A stretch of DNA of 64,000 bases from Nonomuraea fuscirosea (GTDB lineage Bacteria; Actinomycetota; Actinomycetes; Streptosporangiales; Streptosporangiaceae): NCBI RefSeq assembly GCF_003001935.1, contig NZ_PVNG01000026.1:124001-188000 (forward strand), written 5' to 3'. Shown here piece after piece: positions 9,378 through 18,185 of this stretch. Position 1 is the stretch's first letter, and each line of letters opens with the position of its first letter. A program made the translations under genes and the position numbers. Under the pieces are notes generated by a model. That model ran no database searches. It was not told the origin of the DNA and worked only from the letters and a program-made list of their open reading frames with translations.

Positions 9378-9378
9378 A
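9365..9378 (-). promoter_or_regulatory. LacI-type operator overlapping the araB start codon
   Basis: On the coding strand the site reads TGTGAACGCTAACA, identical to copies at 19196 and 20297 and a near match to TGTTAACGCTAACA at 20427. The GTG start of araB is inside it. The central CpG and inverted TGTTA/TAACA arms fit LacI-family operators. Confidence 0.8.
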
Positions 9379-9410
9379 TTGAACTCCAGGGTTGTCCGGG
9401 GGCATGCCCA

Positions 9411-10427
9411 TCATCTACTGACCGCGGCGGTGCTCGACCGCACCACGAAGCTGGGCCGCACGACCAGCCGCTCGTACGCGGTGGGCCCCACGTCGATCTG
9501 CCGCAGCAGCACCTCGATGCAGTGCCGGCCCACCACGTCGAAATCCTGCCTGACCGTGGTCAGCGGCGGCGAGAAGAACTCCGACTCGGGGATGTCGTCG
9601 AAACCGACCACGCTGATCCGCCCGGGAACGGGCACGCCCTTCTCCGACAGGGCCCGCAGCACGCCCAGCGCCATCTGGTCGTTGGCCGCGAAGACGGCCG
9701 TGACGTCGTCCATCGCGGCCAGGCTCATGCCGGCCTCGTAACCGGCCCGCGGGCTCCAGTCACCGGCCAGCGGCTCGGGCACCGGCCGGCCCGCCTCGAT
9801 CAGCGCCGCGCGCCAGCCCTCCAGCCGGCCCTCGGTCTCCAGCCAGTCGGCCGGGCCGCTGACGTGCCAGACCGTCTCGTGGCCCTGGTCGAGCAGGTGC
9901 CGTACGGCCAGCCTGGCGCCCTCCATCTGGTCGATGCACACCACGGACACGTCGGCGCGGTGCGTGCCCTCGACCGCCACGGCCGGCATGCCGACGGGCA
10001 GGTTCTCCAGGGCGCGCCCGGCCGAGCGCTGCGGCGCGACCACCACCACGCCGTCCACCCCCTGCTCGGCGAGGTAGTCGATGGCGTCGCGCACGCTGTT
10101 CGTGTCGAGCGACTTCAGGCTGACGATGCTGACGAAGTAGCCCGCGGTCCTGGCCGCCTGCTCGATGCCGTAGATGGTGCTGGCGGGGCCGTACAGCGTG
10201 GTGTCGAAGCTGACCACGCCGAGCGTCCTGGAGCGCTTGGTGACCAGGGCGCGGGCTACCAGGTTGCGCCGGTAGCCCAGCCGCGAGATCGCCGCCTCCA
10301 CCCTCGCGCGGGTGTCGGCCCTGACGTTCGGGTGGTCGTTGAGCACCCGGGAGACCGTCTGATGCGACACGCCCGCCTCCTTGGCCACGTCGGCCATGAC
10401 CGGCAGGCGGCGCTTGGGGGTCGTCAC
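9411..10427 (-). CDS. LacI-family regulator (arabinose regulon, paralog 1)
   Basis: 338 residues: LacI helix-turn-helix at 10-30 (MADVAKEAGVSHQTVSRVLN), hinge helix RRNLVARALVTKRS near 54-67, then a periplasmic-binding-like effector domain with LGVVSFDTTLYGPAS and the ending VVGFDDIPESEFFSPPLTTV. It strongly resembles the regulator at 19252-20271 over its whole length, and the recognition helix is identical, so both should bind the same operator. It lies between the ChvE-type importer permease (51 bp upstream) and araB (33 bp downstream), all minus strand. No operator copy is found in front of it, so it is probably transcribed from the importer promoter. L-Arabinose or a derivative is the likely inducer, by inference. 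Confidence 0.92.
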   Translation of the reverse strand: MTTPKRRLPVMADVAKEAGVSHQTVSRVLNDHPNVRADTRARVEAAISRLGYRRNLVARALVTKRSRTLGVVSFDTTLYGPASTIYGIEQAARTAGYFVSIVSLKSLDTNSVRDAIDYLAEQGVDGVVVVAPQRSAGRALENLPVGMPAVAVEGTHRADVSVVCIDQMEGARLAVRHLLDQGHETVWHVSGPADWLETEGRLEGWRAALIEAGRPVPEPLAGDWSPRAGYEAGMSLAAMDDVTAVFAANDQMALGVLRALSEKGVPVPGRISVVGFDDIPESEFFSPPLTTVRQDFDVVGRHCIEVLLRQIDVGPTAYERLVVRPSFVVRSSTAAVSR

Positions 10428-10478
10428 GGTCTCTCCTTTCGCTGGAGCTCCCGATCACCGGAGCTTCCGGGATCCTAC

Positions 10479-11738
10479 CTAGCGGGCGGCGCCTGCCCTG
10501 CGCTTGGTCCACACGTCGAACGCGACCGCCGCCAGCAGCACCGCGCCCTTGACGAGCATGACCCGCTCGCTGGGCGAGCCGATCAGGGACATGCCGTTGT
10601 TGATGACCGCCATGATCAGACCACCGGTGATGGCGCCCACGACCTTGCCGACGCCGCCCTGCACGGCCGCGCCGCCGATGAAGGCCGCCGCGATGGCGTC
10701 CAGCTCGAACGCGTTACCCGCCGTCGGGCCCGCCTGGTTGAGCCGGCCGGCGAAGATGATGCCGGCGATGGCCGACAGCACGCCCATGTTGACGAAGATC
10801 CAGAAGACCACCGACTTGACCTTCACGCCGGACATGACCGCCGCCTGGAGGTTGCCGCCGATGGCGTAGATCTGCCGGCCGAAGACCGTGCGGTTGGCCA
10901 TCAGCGAGTACGCCAGCACGAGGATCGCCAGCAGCACCAGCACCCACGGCAGGTTCTTGAACCGGGCCAGCTGCACGACCAGGAAGAGGATCAGCGCGGC
11001 GCCGGCCGCCATCTTCAGCACGAACAGCGCCATCGGCTCGACCGACTGGCCGTAGCCCTTGCGGGCACCCCTGGTGCGCCACTGGGCCGCGACCATGCCG
11101 GCGATGGCGACGACGCCGATCAGCAGGCTGAACAGGTCGGCGCCGCCGAGCGGGCCGAGGCCGACGTTGCCGAGATAGCCGTTGGTGAAGCCGTTGGCCA
11201 GCGTACGGACCTGGTCGGGGAACGGGCCGATGCCCTGGTTGCCCAGGACGGTGAGGGTCAGCGCGCGGAACAGCAGCATGCCGGCCAGCGTCACGATGAA
11301 GGCCGGGATGCCGAAGTAGGCGATCCAGTAGCCCTGCCAGGCCCCGATCAGGGCGCCGGCCACCAGCGTGGCGAGCAGGGCCAGCGGCCACGGCCAGCCC
11401 ATGTTGACCATGAGCACCGCGGCCAGCGCTCCCGTGACCGCCACCACCGAGCCGACCGACAGGTCGATGTGCCCGGCGATGATGATCAGGATCATCCCGA
11501 TCGCGAGGATCAGGACGTAGGAGTTCTGGACGATGATGTTCGAGATGTTCTGCGGCGTGAGCAGCGCGCCGTCCGTCAGCACCGAGAACAGCACGATGAT
11601 CAGCGCGAAGGCGATGTAGATGCCGCTGGATCGCAGGTTGAGCGAGATGCCGCCCAGAGACACCCGGCCCGGCTGCCGCGGCCCTCCCCCGTCGCCCGTG
11701 GTGCCGACCGCGACGTCGGCGGGGCTGATGCTGCTCAT
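10479..11738 (-). CDS. mmsB: Multiple-monosaccharide ABC importer, permease (MmsB/GguB type)
   Basis: 419 residues, longer than the roughly 330-residue YjfF-type permeases, as is usual for MmsB/GguB, which work as a single homodimerised permease. Hydrophobic helices run through the protein, with the diagnostic GHIDLSVGSVVAVTGALAAVL motif (in two parts near residues 96-116) and FELDAIAAAFIGGAAVQGGVGKV near 345. The ATG at 11738 follows the ATPase stop by five bases with CAGGAG as ribosome binding site. It imports arabinose or similar sugars together with the ATPase and ChvE-like protein upstream. Confidence 0.9.
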   Translation of the reverse strand: MSSISPADVAVGTTGDGGGPRQPGRVSLGGISLNLRSSGIYIAFALIIVLFSVLTDGALLTPQNISNIIVQNSYVLILAIGMILIIIAGHIDLSVGSVVAVTGALAAVLMVNMGWPWPLALLATLVAGALIGAWQGYWIAYFGIPAFIVTLAGMLLFRALTLTVLGNQGIGPFPDQVRTLANGFTNGYLGNVGLGPLGGADLFSLLIGVVAIAGMVAAQWRTRGARKGYGQSVEPMALFVLKMAAGAALILFLVVQLARFKNLPWVLVLLAILVLAYSLMANRTVFGRQIYAIGGNLQAAVMSGVKVKSVVFWIFVNMGVLSAIAGIIFAGRLNQAGPTAGNAFELDAIAAAFIGGAAVQGGVGKVVGAITGGLIMAVINNGMSLIGSPSERVMLVKGAVLLAAVAFDVWTKRRAGAAR

Positions 11739-11743
11739 CGAAG

Positions 11744-13273
11744 CTACTCCTGTCCCTTGGTCATGAGATGCATGAGGCTTTCCTGGGTGGCCTCCTGGCG
11801 GGGAACCTCGCCGGTGATGCGACCTTCCGAGAGCGTGTAGATGCGGTCGCACAGGCCGAGCAGCTCAGGCAGCTCGGAAGAGATCACCAGTACGGCCTTG
11901 CCCTGGTCGGCCAGCCGGTTGATGATCGTGTAGATCTCGTACTTGGCGCCGACGTCGATGCCGCGCGTGGGCTCGTCGAGGATGAGGACGTCCGGCTCGG
12001 TGAGGATCCACTTCGACAGCACGACCTTCTGCTGGTTGCCGCCGCTCAGCTTGCCGACGACGCTGTCCACGCCGGGAGCCTTGATGTTCATGCTCTTGTG
12101 GAACTGCTCGGCGACCCGGTATTCCTCGTTCTCGTTGACCCAGCCGCGCTTGGACAGGCCGGTCAGCCCGGCCGCGCTGATGTTGCGCTTGATGTCCTCG
12201 ATGAGGTTGAGCCCGTAGCGTTTGCGGTCCTCGGTGGCGTACGCGATGCCGTGCCTGATCGCGTCCTGCACGTTGCGGACGTCGATCGGCTTGCCGTCCT
12301 TGAAGAGCTTGCCGGAGATGTGCACGCCCCACGCGCGGCCGAAGACGCTCATGGCCAGCTCGGTGCGCCCGGCGCCCATCAGCCCCGCCAGCCCGACGAT
12401 CTCGCCGCGCCGCAGCGTGAGCGAGGCGTTGTCGACGACCTTGCGGCCGGGCTGGCTCGGGCTGTAGACGGTCCAGTCCTCGATCCGCAGCGCCTCGTCG
12501 CCGATGGTCGGCTCGTGCGGCGGGAAGCGGTTGTCGAGGGCGCGGCCGACCATGCCGGAGATGATGCGGTCCTCCGTGACGTGGTCGCCGGCCATGTCCA
12601 GCGTCTCGATCGTGCGGCCGTCACGGATGATCGTGACGGAGTCGGCGATGGCGATCACCTCGTTGAGCTTGTGCGAGATGATCACGCAGGTGATGCCCTC
12701 GTCCCGCAGCCCGCGCAGCAGGTCGAGCAGGTGCGCCGAGTCGTCGTCGTTGAGCGCGGCCGTCGGCTCGTCGAGGATGAGCAGCCGCACCTCCTTCGAC
12801 AGCGCCTTGGCGATCTCGACGAGCTGCTGCTTGCCCACGCCGATGTCGGCGATCGTGGTCGTCGGGTTCTCCTGCAGCCCCACCCGCTTCATCAGCGCGG
12901 CGGCCTCGTAGTTGGTGCGGTTCCAGTCGATGACGCCGCGCCTGGCGCGCTCGTTGCCGAGGAAGATGTTCTCCGCGATCGACAGCTGCGGGCTGAGCGC
13001 CAGCTCCTGGTGGATGATGACGATGCCGGCGTGCTCGCTGTCGCGGATGCCGCCGAACTCGCAGCGCTTGCCCTCGAAGAGGATCTCGCCCTCGTAGTCG
13101 CCGTGCGGGTAGACCCCGGACAGCACCTTCATCAGCGTCGACTTGCCGGCGCCGTTCTCGCCGCAGATGGCGTGGATCTCACCGCGCCGGACCGACAGGT
13201 TGACGTCCTGCAGCGCCTTCACGCCGGGGAACGTCTTCGTGATCCCGCTCATCCGCAAGATGTGCTCGGTCAT
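11744..13273 (-). CDS. mmsA: Multiple-monosaccharide ABC importer, duplicated ATPase (MmsA/GguA type)
   Basis: 509 residues with two fused ABC domains. The first has Walker [10 protein letters not shown] (about 38-46) and Walker [13 protein letters not shown], but a degenerate signature (DIGVGKQQ). The second has a degenerate Walker A (LMGAGRTEL) and an intact signature [14 protein letters not shown] plus Walker [13 protein letters not shown]. This asymmetry is normal for the sugar importer (CUT2) ATPases. It energises the MmsB permease encoded five bases downstream. A GC-rich hairpin lies in the 57-bp gap after the binding protein gene. Confidence 0.93.
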   Translation of the reverse strand: MTEHILRMSGITKTFPGVKALQDVNLSVRRGEIHAICGENGAGKSTLMKVLSGVYPHGDYEGEILFEGKRCEFGGIRDSEHAGIVIIHQELALSPQLSIAENIFLGNERARRGVIDWNRTNYEAAALMKRVGLQENPTTTIADIGVGKQQLVEIAKALSKEVRLLILDEPTAALNDDDSAHLLDLLRGLRDEGITCVIISHKLNEVIAIADSVTIIRDGRTIETLDMAGDHVTEDRIISGMVGRALDNRFPPHEPTIGDEALRIEDWTVYSPSQPGRKVVDNASLTLRRGEIVGLAGLMGAGRTELAMSVFGRAWGVHISGKLFKDGKPIDVRNVQDAIRHGIAYATEDRKRYGLNLIEDIKRNISAAGLTGLSKRGWVNENEEYRVAEQFHKSMNIKAPGVDSVVGKLSGGNQQKVVLSKWILTEPDVLILDEPTRGIDVGAKYEIYTIINRLADQGKAVLVISSELPELLGLCDRIYTLSEGRITGEVPRQEATQESLMHLMTKGQE

Positions 13274-13294
13274 ATGCCCCTCGCTCAGGGAGAA

Positions 13295-13323
13295 CCCCGG
13301 GAACGCGGTCTGCGTCCCCGGGG
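13295..13323 (-). terminator. Intercistronic hairpin after the ChvE-like gene
   Basis: CCCCGGGGACGC pairs with GCGTTCCCGGGG around a 5-base loop (one G-U pair) on the minus strand, with no U-tract. It sits between the binding protein gene and the ATPase gene. Such hairpins commonly protect the 3' end of the binding protein message and reduce read-through, giving more binding protein than membrane components. Confidence 0.55.
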
Positions 13324-13330
13324 CGGGCCC

Positions 13331-14440
13331 TTACTTGAGCTGGTCCTCGGTGTAGTAGTTGCCGCCGATGATGACGTCCTTGTAGTTGCTCTTGTCCACG
13401 ATCACCGGGTCGAGCAGGTACGAGGGGACGACCTTGTTGCCGTTCTCGTAGTCCTTGGTGTTGTTCACCTCGGGCTGGCCGCCCTTGAGCACGGCGTCGG
13501 CCATCTTCACCGTCTGCTCGGCGAGCTTGCGGGTGTCCTTGAAGATGGTGGAGTACTGCTCGTCGGAGATGATCGACTTCACCGACTGCAGCTCGGCGTC
13601 CTGGCCGGTCACGATCGGGTACGGCTTGCCGTAGCCGGAGCTCTTCAGCGCCGACAGGATGCCGATGGACAGGCCGTCGTACGGCGACAGCACGCCGTCG
13701 ACCTTGGTGCTGCCGGTGTAGGTCTTGGTGATGATGTCCTCCATGCGCTTCTGCGCGGTGGCGGGGTCCCACCGGAGGATGGCGGCCTGCTTGAAGTCGG
13801 TCTGGCCGCTCTTGATCACCAGGGTGCCGTCGTCGATCTTCGGCTGCAGGATCGACATGGCGCCGTTCCAGAAGAAGGTGGCGTTGTTGTCGTCGGGCGA
13901 GCCGCCGAAGAGCTCGACGTTGAACGGGCCCTTCTTGCCGTCATCGACGCCGAGGCCCTTGAGCAGCGAGCTGGCCTGCTGCACGCCGACCTTGAAGTTG
14001 TCGAAGGTGGCGTAGTAGTCGACGTTCGGGCTGTTGCGGATCAGCCGGTCGTAGGCGATGACCGGGATCTTGGCATCGGCGGCCTGCTGCAGCTGCGAGG
14101 TGATCGCGGTGCCGTCGATCGAGGCGATGATCAGGAGCTTGGCGCCCTTGGTGATCTGGTTCTCGATCTGGTTGGCCTGCGTCGGGATGTCGTTCTCCGC
14201 GTACTGGAGGTCGACCTTGTAACCGAGCTGCTCCAGCTGCTTCTTGACGTTGTCGCCGTCATGGATCCAGCGCTCGGAGGACTTCGTGGGCATCGTGACG
14301 CCGATCAGAGCCCCCGCGTTGCCGGCGGCGGCCGAGCTCGAAGCCTCGGCGTCCACGGTCTTGGTGCTGGAGCCACAGGCCGTCATGGTCGCGGCGAGCG
14401 CGATGGCTGACACCACGCCCCCGATCCGTCCCAACCTCAT
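13331..14440 (-). CDS. chvE: ChvE-like sugar-binding lipoprotein
   Basis: 369 residues. A lipoprotein signal ends in MTAC (Cys22), followed by a Ser/Ala-rich linker and a periplasmic-binding fold. The sequence [41 protein letters not shown] and [18 protein letters not shown] match the ChvE/xylose-binding family, whose members bind L-arabinose, D-xylose, D-galactose or D-glucose. The ATG at 14440 has AAAGGG eight bases upstream; an earlier ATG at 14446 is too close to it. An operator lies 120 bp upstream. First gene of the set binding protein-ATPase-permease-LacI-araBDA. Confidence 0.9.
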   Translation of the reverse strand: MRLGRIGGVVSAIALAATMTACGSSTKTVDAEASSSAAAGNAGALIGVTMPTKSSERWIHDGDNVKKQLEQLGYKVDLQYAENDIPTQANQIENQITKGAKLLIIASIDGTAITSQLQQAADAKIPVIAYDRLIRNSPNVDYYATFDNFKVGVQQASSLLKGLGVDDGKKGPFNVELFGGSPDDNNATFFWNGAMSILQPKIDDGTLVIKSGQTDFKQAAILRWDPATAQKRMEDIITKTYTGSTKVDGVLSPYDGLSIGILSALKSSGYGKPYPIVTGQDAELQSVKSIISDEQYSTIFKDTRKLAEQTVKMADAVLKGGQPEVNNTKDYENGNKVVPSYLLDPVIVDKSNYKDVIIGGNYYTEDQLK

Positions 14441-14561
14441 GTGCATCCCTTTCCATGGGGGTCGCGGCGGCGCTGGACGTGGCGCCTGCCGGTATAGCGA
14501 AGGATTTTCGATCACAGAACGTGACGAATCAGAACAAAGTTCACACCCGGTTCAGCCTGAT

Positions 14562-14575
14562 TGTTATCGCTAACA
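14562..14575 (-). promoter_or_regulatory. Arabinose operator upstream of the ChvE-type importer
   Basis: TGTTATCGCTAACA, extended to a 16-bp inverted repeat TTGTTATCGCTAACAA, in the 195-bp gap between the YjfF-like permease end and the ChvE-like start. One arm-to-arm palindrome with central CG, matching five other copies in the window. Confidence 0.8.
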
Positions 14576-14635
14576 ACGACTGTGTCAACGTTCAACCATA
14601 ACCCGACGGAAACTTTCAAGTAACTTTCGCGCAGG

Positions 14636-15622
14636 TCAGCGCCGTGAACGGGCCGAGAACAGGCGCTGCAGCAGGATGAAGACGAACAACAACATTCCGA
14701 TGAAGATCTTGGTCCACCAAGACAGGAGTGTCCCTTCGAAGATGATGATCGTCTGGATCAGGCCGAGCACGAGCACGCCGAGCACGGTCCCGAACAGGAA
14801 GCCGCTGCCGCCGGTCAGCAGGGTCCCGCCGATGACCACCGCCGCGATCGCGTCCAGCTCCATGCCCGCGGCGTGCAGGCCGTAACCGGAGAGCATGTAG
14901 AACGACAGCAGCACCCCGCCGAGCGCCGAGCAGAACCCGCTCACCGTGTAGACGGTGATCTTGGTCCGGCCCACGGGCAGCCCCATGAGCAACGCCGACT
15001 GCTCGCTGCCGCCGGCCGCGTAGACCGAGCGGCCGAAGCGGGTGTAGTGCAGCACGTACGCCGCCACCACCACGACCACCACCGCGATGACCACGCTCGG
15101 GGAGATCCACAGATCGGCGAACAGATCGATCCTGGTCTGCGCGAACGCCGTGAACGTCGGGTCGCGGATCGGGATCGAGTCGGTGCCGATCGTGTAGCAC
15201 AGCCCCCGCGCCAGGAACATCCCCGCCAGCGTCACGATGAACGGCTGGATGTCGAAGGCGTGCACGATGTAACCCATCACCAGCCCCAGCCCCGACCCGA
15301 TGGCCAGCACCAGCGGGATCACCAGGTACGGCGGCCACCCCGGCCCCTCCATCAGGCTGGCCGAGATCATGGTGGACAGCGCCACCACCGACCCCACCGA
15401 CAGGTCGATGCCGCCGGTCAGGATCACGAACGTCATCCCGACCGCCACCACCAGCAGGAAGGCGTTGTCGATGAAGACGTTGAGGATCACCTGCCCGCTG
15501 GCGAACCCCTCGTAGCGGAACCCGCCGACGGCGAACATGGCCACGAACAGGCAGCCGGTCACCAGCACCGGCAGATACTTGGCCGGCACCGCCGTCCGGC
15601 CGCCCAGCGTCAGCGTGCTCAC
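14636..15622 (-). CDS. yjfF: Sugar ABC permease, YjfF type
   Basis: 328 residues, the second permease of a YtfQRT-YjfF-type importer. Key CUT2 permease motif ILTGGIDLSVGSVVALSTM near residues 64-82, and LDAIAAVVIGGTLLTGGSG near 254. Eight to ten hydrophobic segments. The start is GTG at 15622, overlapping the TGA of the preceding permease as GTGA. In E. coli this system takes up furanose sugars (galactofuranose); here the context argues for arabinofuranose or free arabinose, which is inference. Last gene of its operon. Confidence 0.88.
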   Translation of the reverse strand: MSTLTLGGRTAVPAKYLPVLVTGCLFVAMFAVGGFRYEGFASGQVILNVFIDNAFLLVVAVGMTFVILTGGIDLSVGSVVALSTMISASLMEGPGWPPYLVIPLVLAIGSGLGLVMGYIVHAFDIQPFIVTLAGMFLARGLCYTIGTDSIPIRDPTFTAFAQTRIDLFADLWISPSVVIAVVVVVVAAYVLHYTRFGRSVYAAGGSEQSALLMGLPVGRTKITVYTVSGFCSALGGVLLSFYMLSGYGLHAAGMELDAIAAVVIGGTLLTGGSGFLFGTVLGVLVLGLIQTIIIFEGTLLSWWTKIFIGMLLFVFILLQRLFSARSRR

Positions 15623-16632
15623 AGGCTCACCCGCACCTTCTCCTCGGACGCCGGGCCCGGCACGGCGGCCCGGCCTCTCCTTCGCAACGCCTTCGCGCGG
15701 AAGGACGGGGACTGGATGAGGCACACCGCCGTGACCACCAGCGCCTTGAACAGCAGCGTGGTCTCCGGCGGCACGCCGATCGAGTAGATCGTCGTGGTCA
15801 GGGTCTGGATGATGAGCGCGCCCAGCACCGTTCCGCCGAGCGAGAACCGCCCGCCGGACAGCGCCGTGCCGCCGATCACCACGGCCAGGATCGCGTCCAG
15901 CTCGATCCACAGGCCGGCGTTGTTGCCGTCGGCGCTGGAGACGTTCGAGCTGATCATCAACCCGGCCACGCCCGCGCACAGCGCGGCGAACGCGTACACC
16001 ATGATGATGATCCCGCGCGCCCTGATGCCGGCCAGCCGGCTCGCCTCGGCGTTGCCGCCGACCGACTCGATCAGCATGCCCAGCGCCAGCCGCCTGGTCA
16101 GGAACGCGGTGACGGCCAGCACCGCCAGCACGATCAGGATGCCGAACGGCACGGTCAGCCAGTAGCCGCCGCCGATCACCTTGTACGCCGGGCTGTTGAC
16201 GGTGATGATCTGGCCGTCGGTGATGAGCTGCGCCAGCCCGCGGCCGGCCACCATGAGGATGAGGGTGGCGATGATCGGCTGGATCCCGATGCCGGCGACC
16301 AGGAAGCCGTTCCACGCCCCCAGCACCAGGCTCAGGCCCAGCGCCAGCGCCACGGCGGTGAACAGGCTCGCGCCCTGGCTGATCTGCAGGCACGCCAGCG
16401 CGCCCGAGATCGCCACCACCGATCCCACCGACAGGTCGATGCCCCCGGTCGCGATGACCAGCGTCATCCCGAGCGAGACCAGGATCAGCGGGGCGCCGAA
16501 GCGCAGGATGTCGATCAGGCTGCCGTACAGGTGCCCGTCGCGCACCTGGATCGAGAAGAAGCCGGGTGAGAAGAACACGTTCAGGGCCAGCAACAGGACC
16601 AGCACCACCACCGGCCACAGCAGACGCCTCAT
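15619..16632 (-). CDS. Sugar ABC permease, YtfT type
   Basis: 337 residues with about ten hydrophobic segments. CUT2 motif VIATGGIDLSVGSVVAISGA near residues 59-78, SVGGNAEASRLAGIR in the cytoplasmic loop and LDAILAVVIGGTALSGGRFS. The pairing of two different permeases in tandem is characteristic of the YtfQRT-YjfF importer rather than of the RbsC or MmsB types. The ATG at 16632 has GGAGG ten bases upstream, 22 bp after the ATPase gene. Its stop overlaps the next permease start. The C-terminus has a basic tail (RAKALRRRGRAA). Confidence 0.88.
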   Translation of the reverse strand: MRRLLWPVVVLVLLLALNVFFSPGFFSIQVRDGHLYGSLIDILRFGAPLILVSLGMTLVIATGGIDLSVGSVVAISGALACLQISQGASLFTAVALALGLSLVLGAWNGFLVAGIGIQPIIATLILMVAGRGLAQLITDGQIITVNSPAYKVIGGGYWLTVPFGILIVLAVLAVTAFLTRRLALGMLIESVGGNAEASRLAGIRARGIIIMVYAFAALCAGVAGLMISSNVSSADGNNAGLWIELDAILAVVIGGTALSGGRFSLGGTVLGALIIQTLTTTIYSIGVPPETTLLFKALVVTAVCLIQSPSFRAKALRRRGRAAVPGPASEEKVRVSL

Positions 16633-16654
16633 GAGGCACGCCCTCCGCTCGCCG

Positions 16655-18166
16655 TCATTCCGCCCGACCTCCGCTCGCGATCGTCTCCATCAGCACGTCG
16701 CTGGTCAGCGCCTCGTCGTTGGGCAGCTCGGCGACGAGGCGCCGGTCGCGCAGCACCTCGACCTTGTGGCTGAGCCGCAGCACCTCCTCCAGCTCGGCGG
16801 AGATGAACAGCACCGCCACGCCGCCGTCCGACAGCTCCGCCACCAGCCGCTGGATCTCCGTCTTCGCCCCGACGTCGATGCCCCGGGTGGGCTCGTCGAG
16901 GATGAGCAGCCTGGGCTCCAGGATCAGCCACCTGGCCAGCACCACCTTCTGCTGGTTGCCGCCGCTCAGGTTGCGCACCAGGTGCTCGGGGTTGGGCGGG
17001 CTGATCTTCAGCGCCTTGATGTAGCGGCCGACCAGCTCGTCCTGCTGCTCGCGCGGAACCGGCCTGGTCCAGCCTCTGGTGGCCTGGAGGGCCAGGATGA
17101 TGTTCTCGCGCACGGTCAGGTCGGGGATGAGCCCGTCCTCCTTGCGGTTCTCCGAGCAGAACGCGATCTTGTGCGTCATGGCCGCGCGCGGCGTGCGTAA
17201 CGACGCCGGCGAGCCGCTCACCGTGATCTCGCCCGTGCCGGCGTGGTCGGCGCCGAACAACAACCGCGCGATCTCCGTACGGCCCGAGCCCAGCAGTCCC
17301 GCCAGGCCCACCACCTCGCCCTCGTGCACGGTCAGGCTGAACGGCTCGATCGCACCGGCCCGGCCGAGGCCGCGCGCCTCGATCAGCGGCCGGTCGAACA
17401 CCTTGGCCTCGCCGTGCAGCCGTTCCAGCGCCGCCAGCTCCTGGCCGATCATCTTGGCGACCAGCTCGACCTGCGGCAGCCGCTCCGTCATGAACTCGCC
17501 CACGAGCCGGCCGTTGCGCAGGATCGTCATCCGGTCGGAGATCTCGTACACCTGGTCGAGGAAGTGCGAGACGAACAGGATCGCGATGCCCTCCTCCTTC
17601 AGCCGCCGCATCACCCGGAACAGCTGCAGCACCTCGTCGGCGTCCAGGCTGGAGGTCGGCTCGTCCAGGATCAGCACCCGCGCGTCCACGTCGATCGCCC
17701 GCGCGATGGCCACCATCTGCTGGATGGCCAGCGAGTACGTCGACAGCGGCGCCGACACGTCCAGGCTCAGCTCCAGCCGCGACAGCAGCTCGCCCGCCCT
17801 GGCCCGCATCCGCTTCCAGTCGATCCGCCCCCAGCGGCGCGGCTCGCGGCCGAGCAGGATGTTCTCCGCCACCGAGAGGTTCGTGCAGAGGTTGACCTCC
17901 TGGTAGACGGTGCTGATCCCGGCCTGCTGCGCCTCCAGCGGGCTGCCGAACGCGACCGGCGCGCCGGCCAGCTCGATCGTGCCCGCGTCGGCCGGGTGCA
18001 CGCCGGTGAGCACCTTGATGAGGGTGGACTTGCCCGCGCCGTTCTCTCCCATGAGCGCGTGCACCTCACCGGGCAGCAGCCGCAGGTCCACACCGTCCAG
18101 GGCCTTCACGCCCGGAAACTGTTTACCGATCCCCCGCATGGTCAAGACCGGCACAGGCACATCCAT
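16655..18166 (-). CDS. Sugar ABC importer, duplicated ATPase (YtfR type)
   Basis: 503 residues with two ABC domains. The first has Walker [10 protein letters not shown] (about 40-48), a Q-loop in STVYQEVNLCTNLSVAENILLG (residues split across the loop) and Walker [13 protein letters not shown], with a poor signature (TYSLAIQQ). The second has a degenerate Walker A (LLGSGRTEI), the signature [14 protein letters not shown] and [12 protein letters not shown]. Very similar in plan to the ATPase at 11744-13273 but clearly a separate gene (different termini, DAGTIELAG insertion). It lies between the YtfQ-like protein (19-bp gap) and the two permeases. Confidence 0.9.
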   Translation of the reverse strand: MDVPVPVLTMRGIGKQFPGVKALDGVDLRLLPGEVHALMGENGAGKSTLIKVLTGVHPADAGTIELAGAPVAFGSPLEAQQAGISTVYQEVNLCTNLSVAENILLGREPRRWGRIDWKRMRARAGELLSRLELSLDVSAPLSTYSLAIQQMVAIARAIDVDARVLILDEPTSSLDADEVLQLFRVMRRLKEEGIAILFVSHFLDQVYEISDRMTILRNGRLVGEFMTERLPQVELVAKMIGQELAALERLHGEAKVFDRPLIEARGLGRAGAIEPFSLTVHEGEVVGLAGLLGSGRTEIARLLFGADHAGTGEITVSGSPASLRTPRAAMTHKIAFCSENRKEDGLIPDLTVRENIILALQATRGWTRPVPREQQDELVGRYIKALKISPPNPEHLVRNLSGGNQQKVVLARWLILEPRLLILDEPTRGIDVGAKTEIQRLVAELSDGGVAVLFISAELEEVLRLSHKVEVLRDRRLVAELPNDEALTSDVLMETIASGGRAE

Positions 18167-18185
18167 TCGCTATCCCTGTCTCTGC

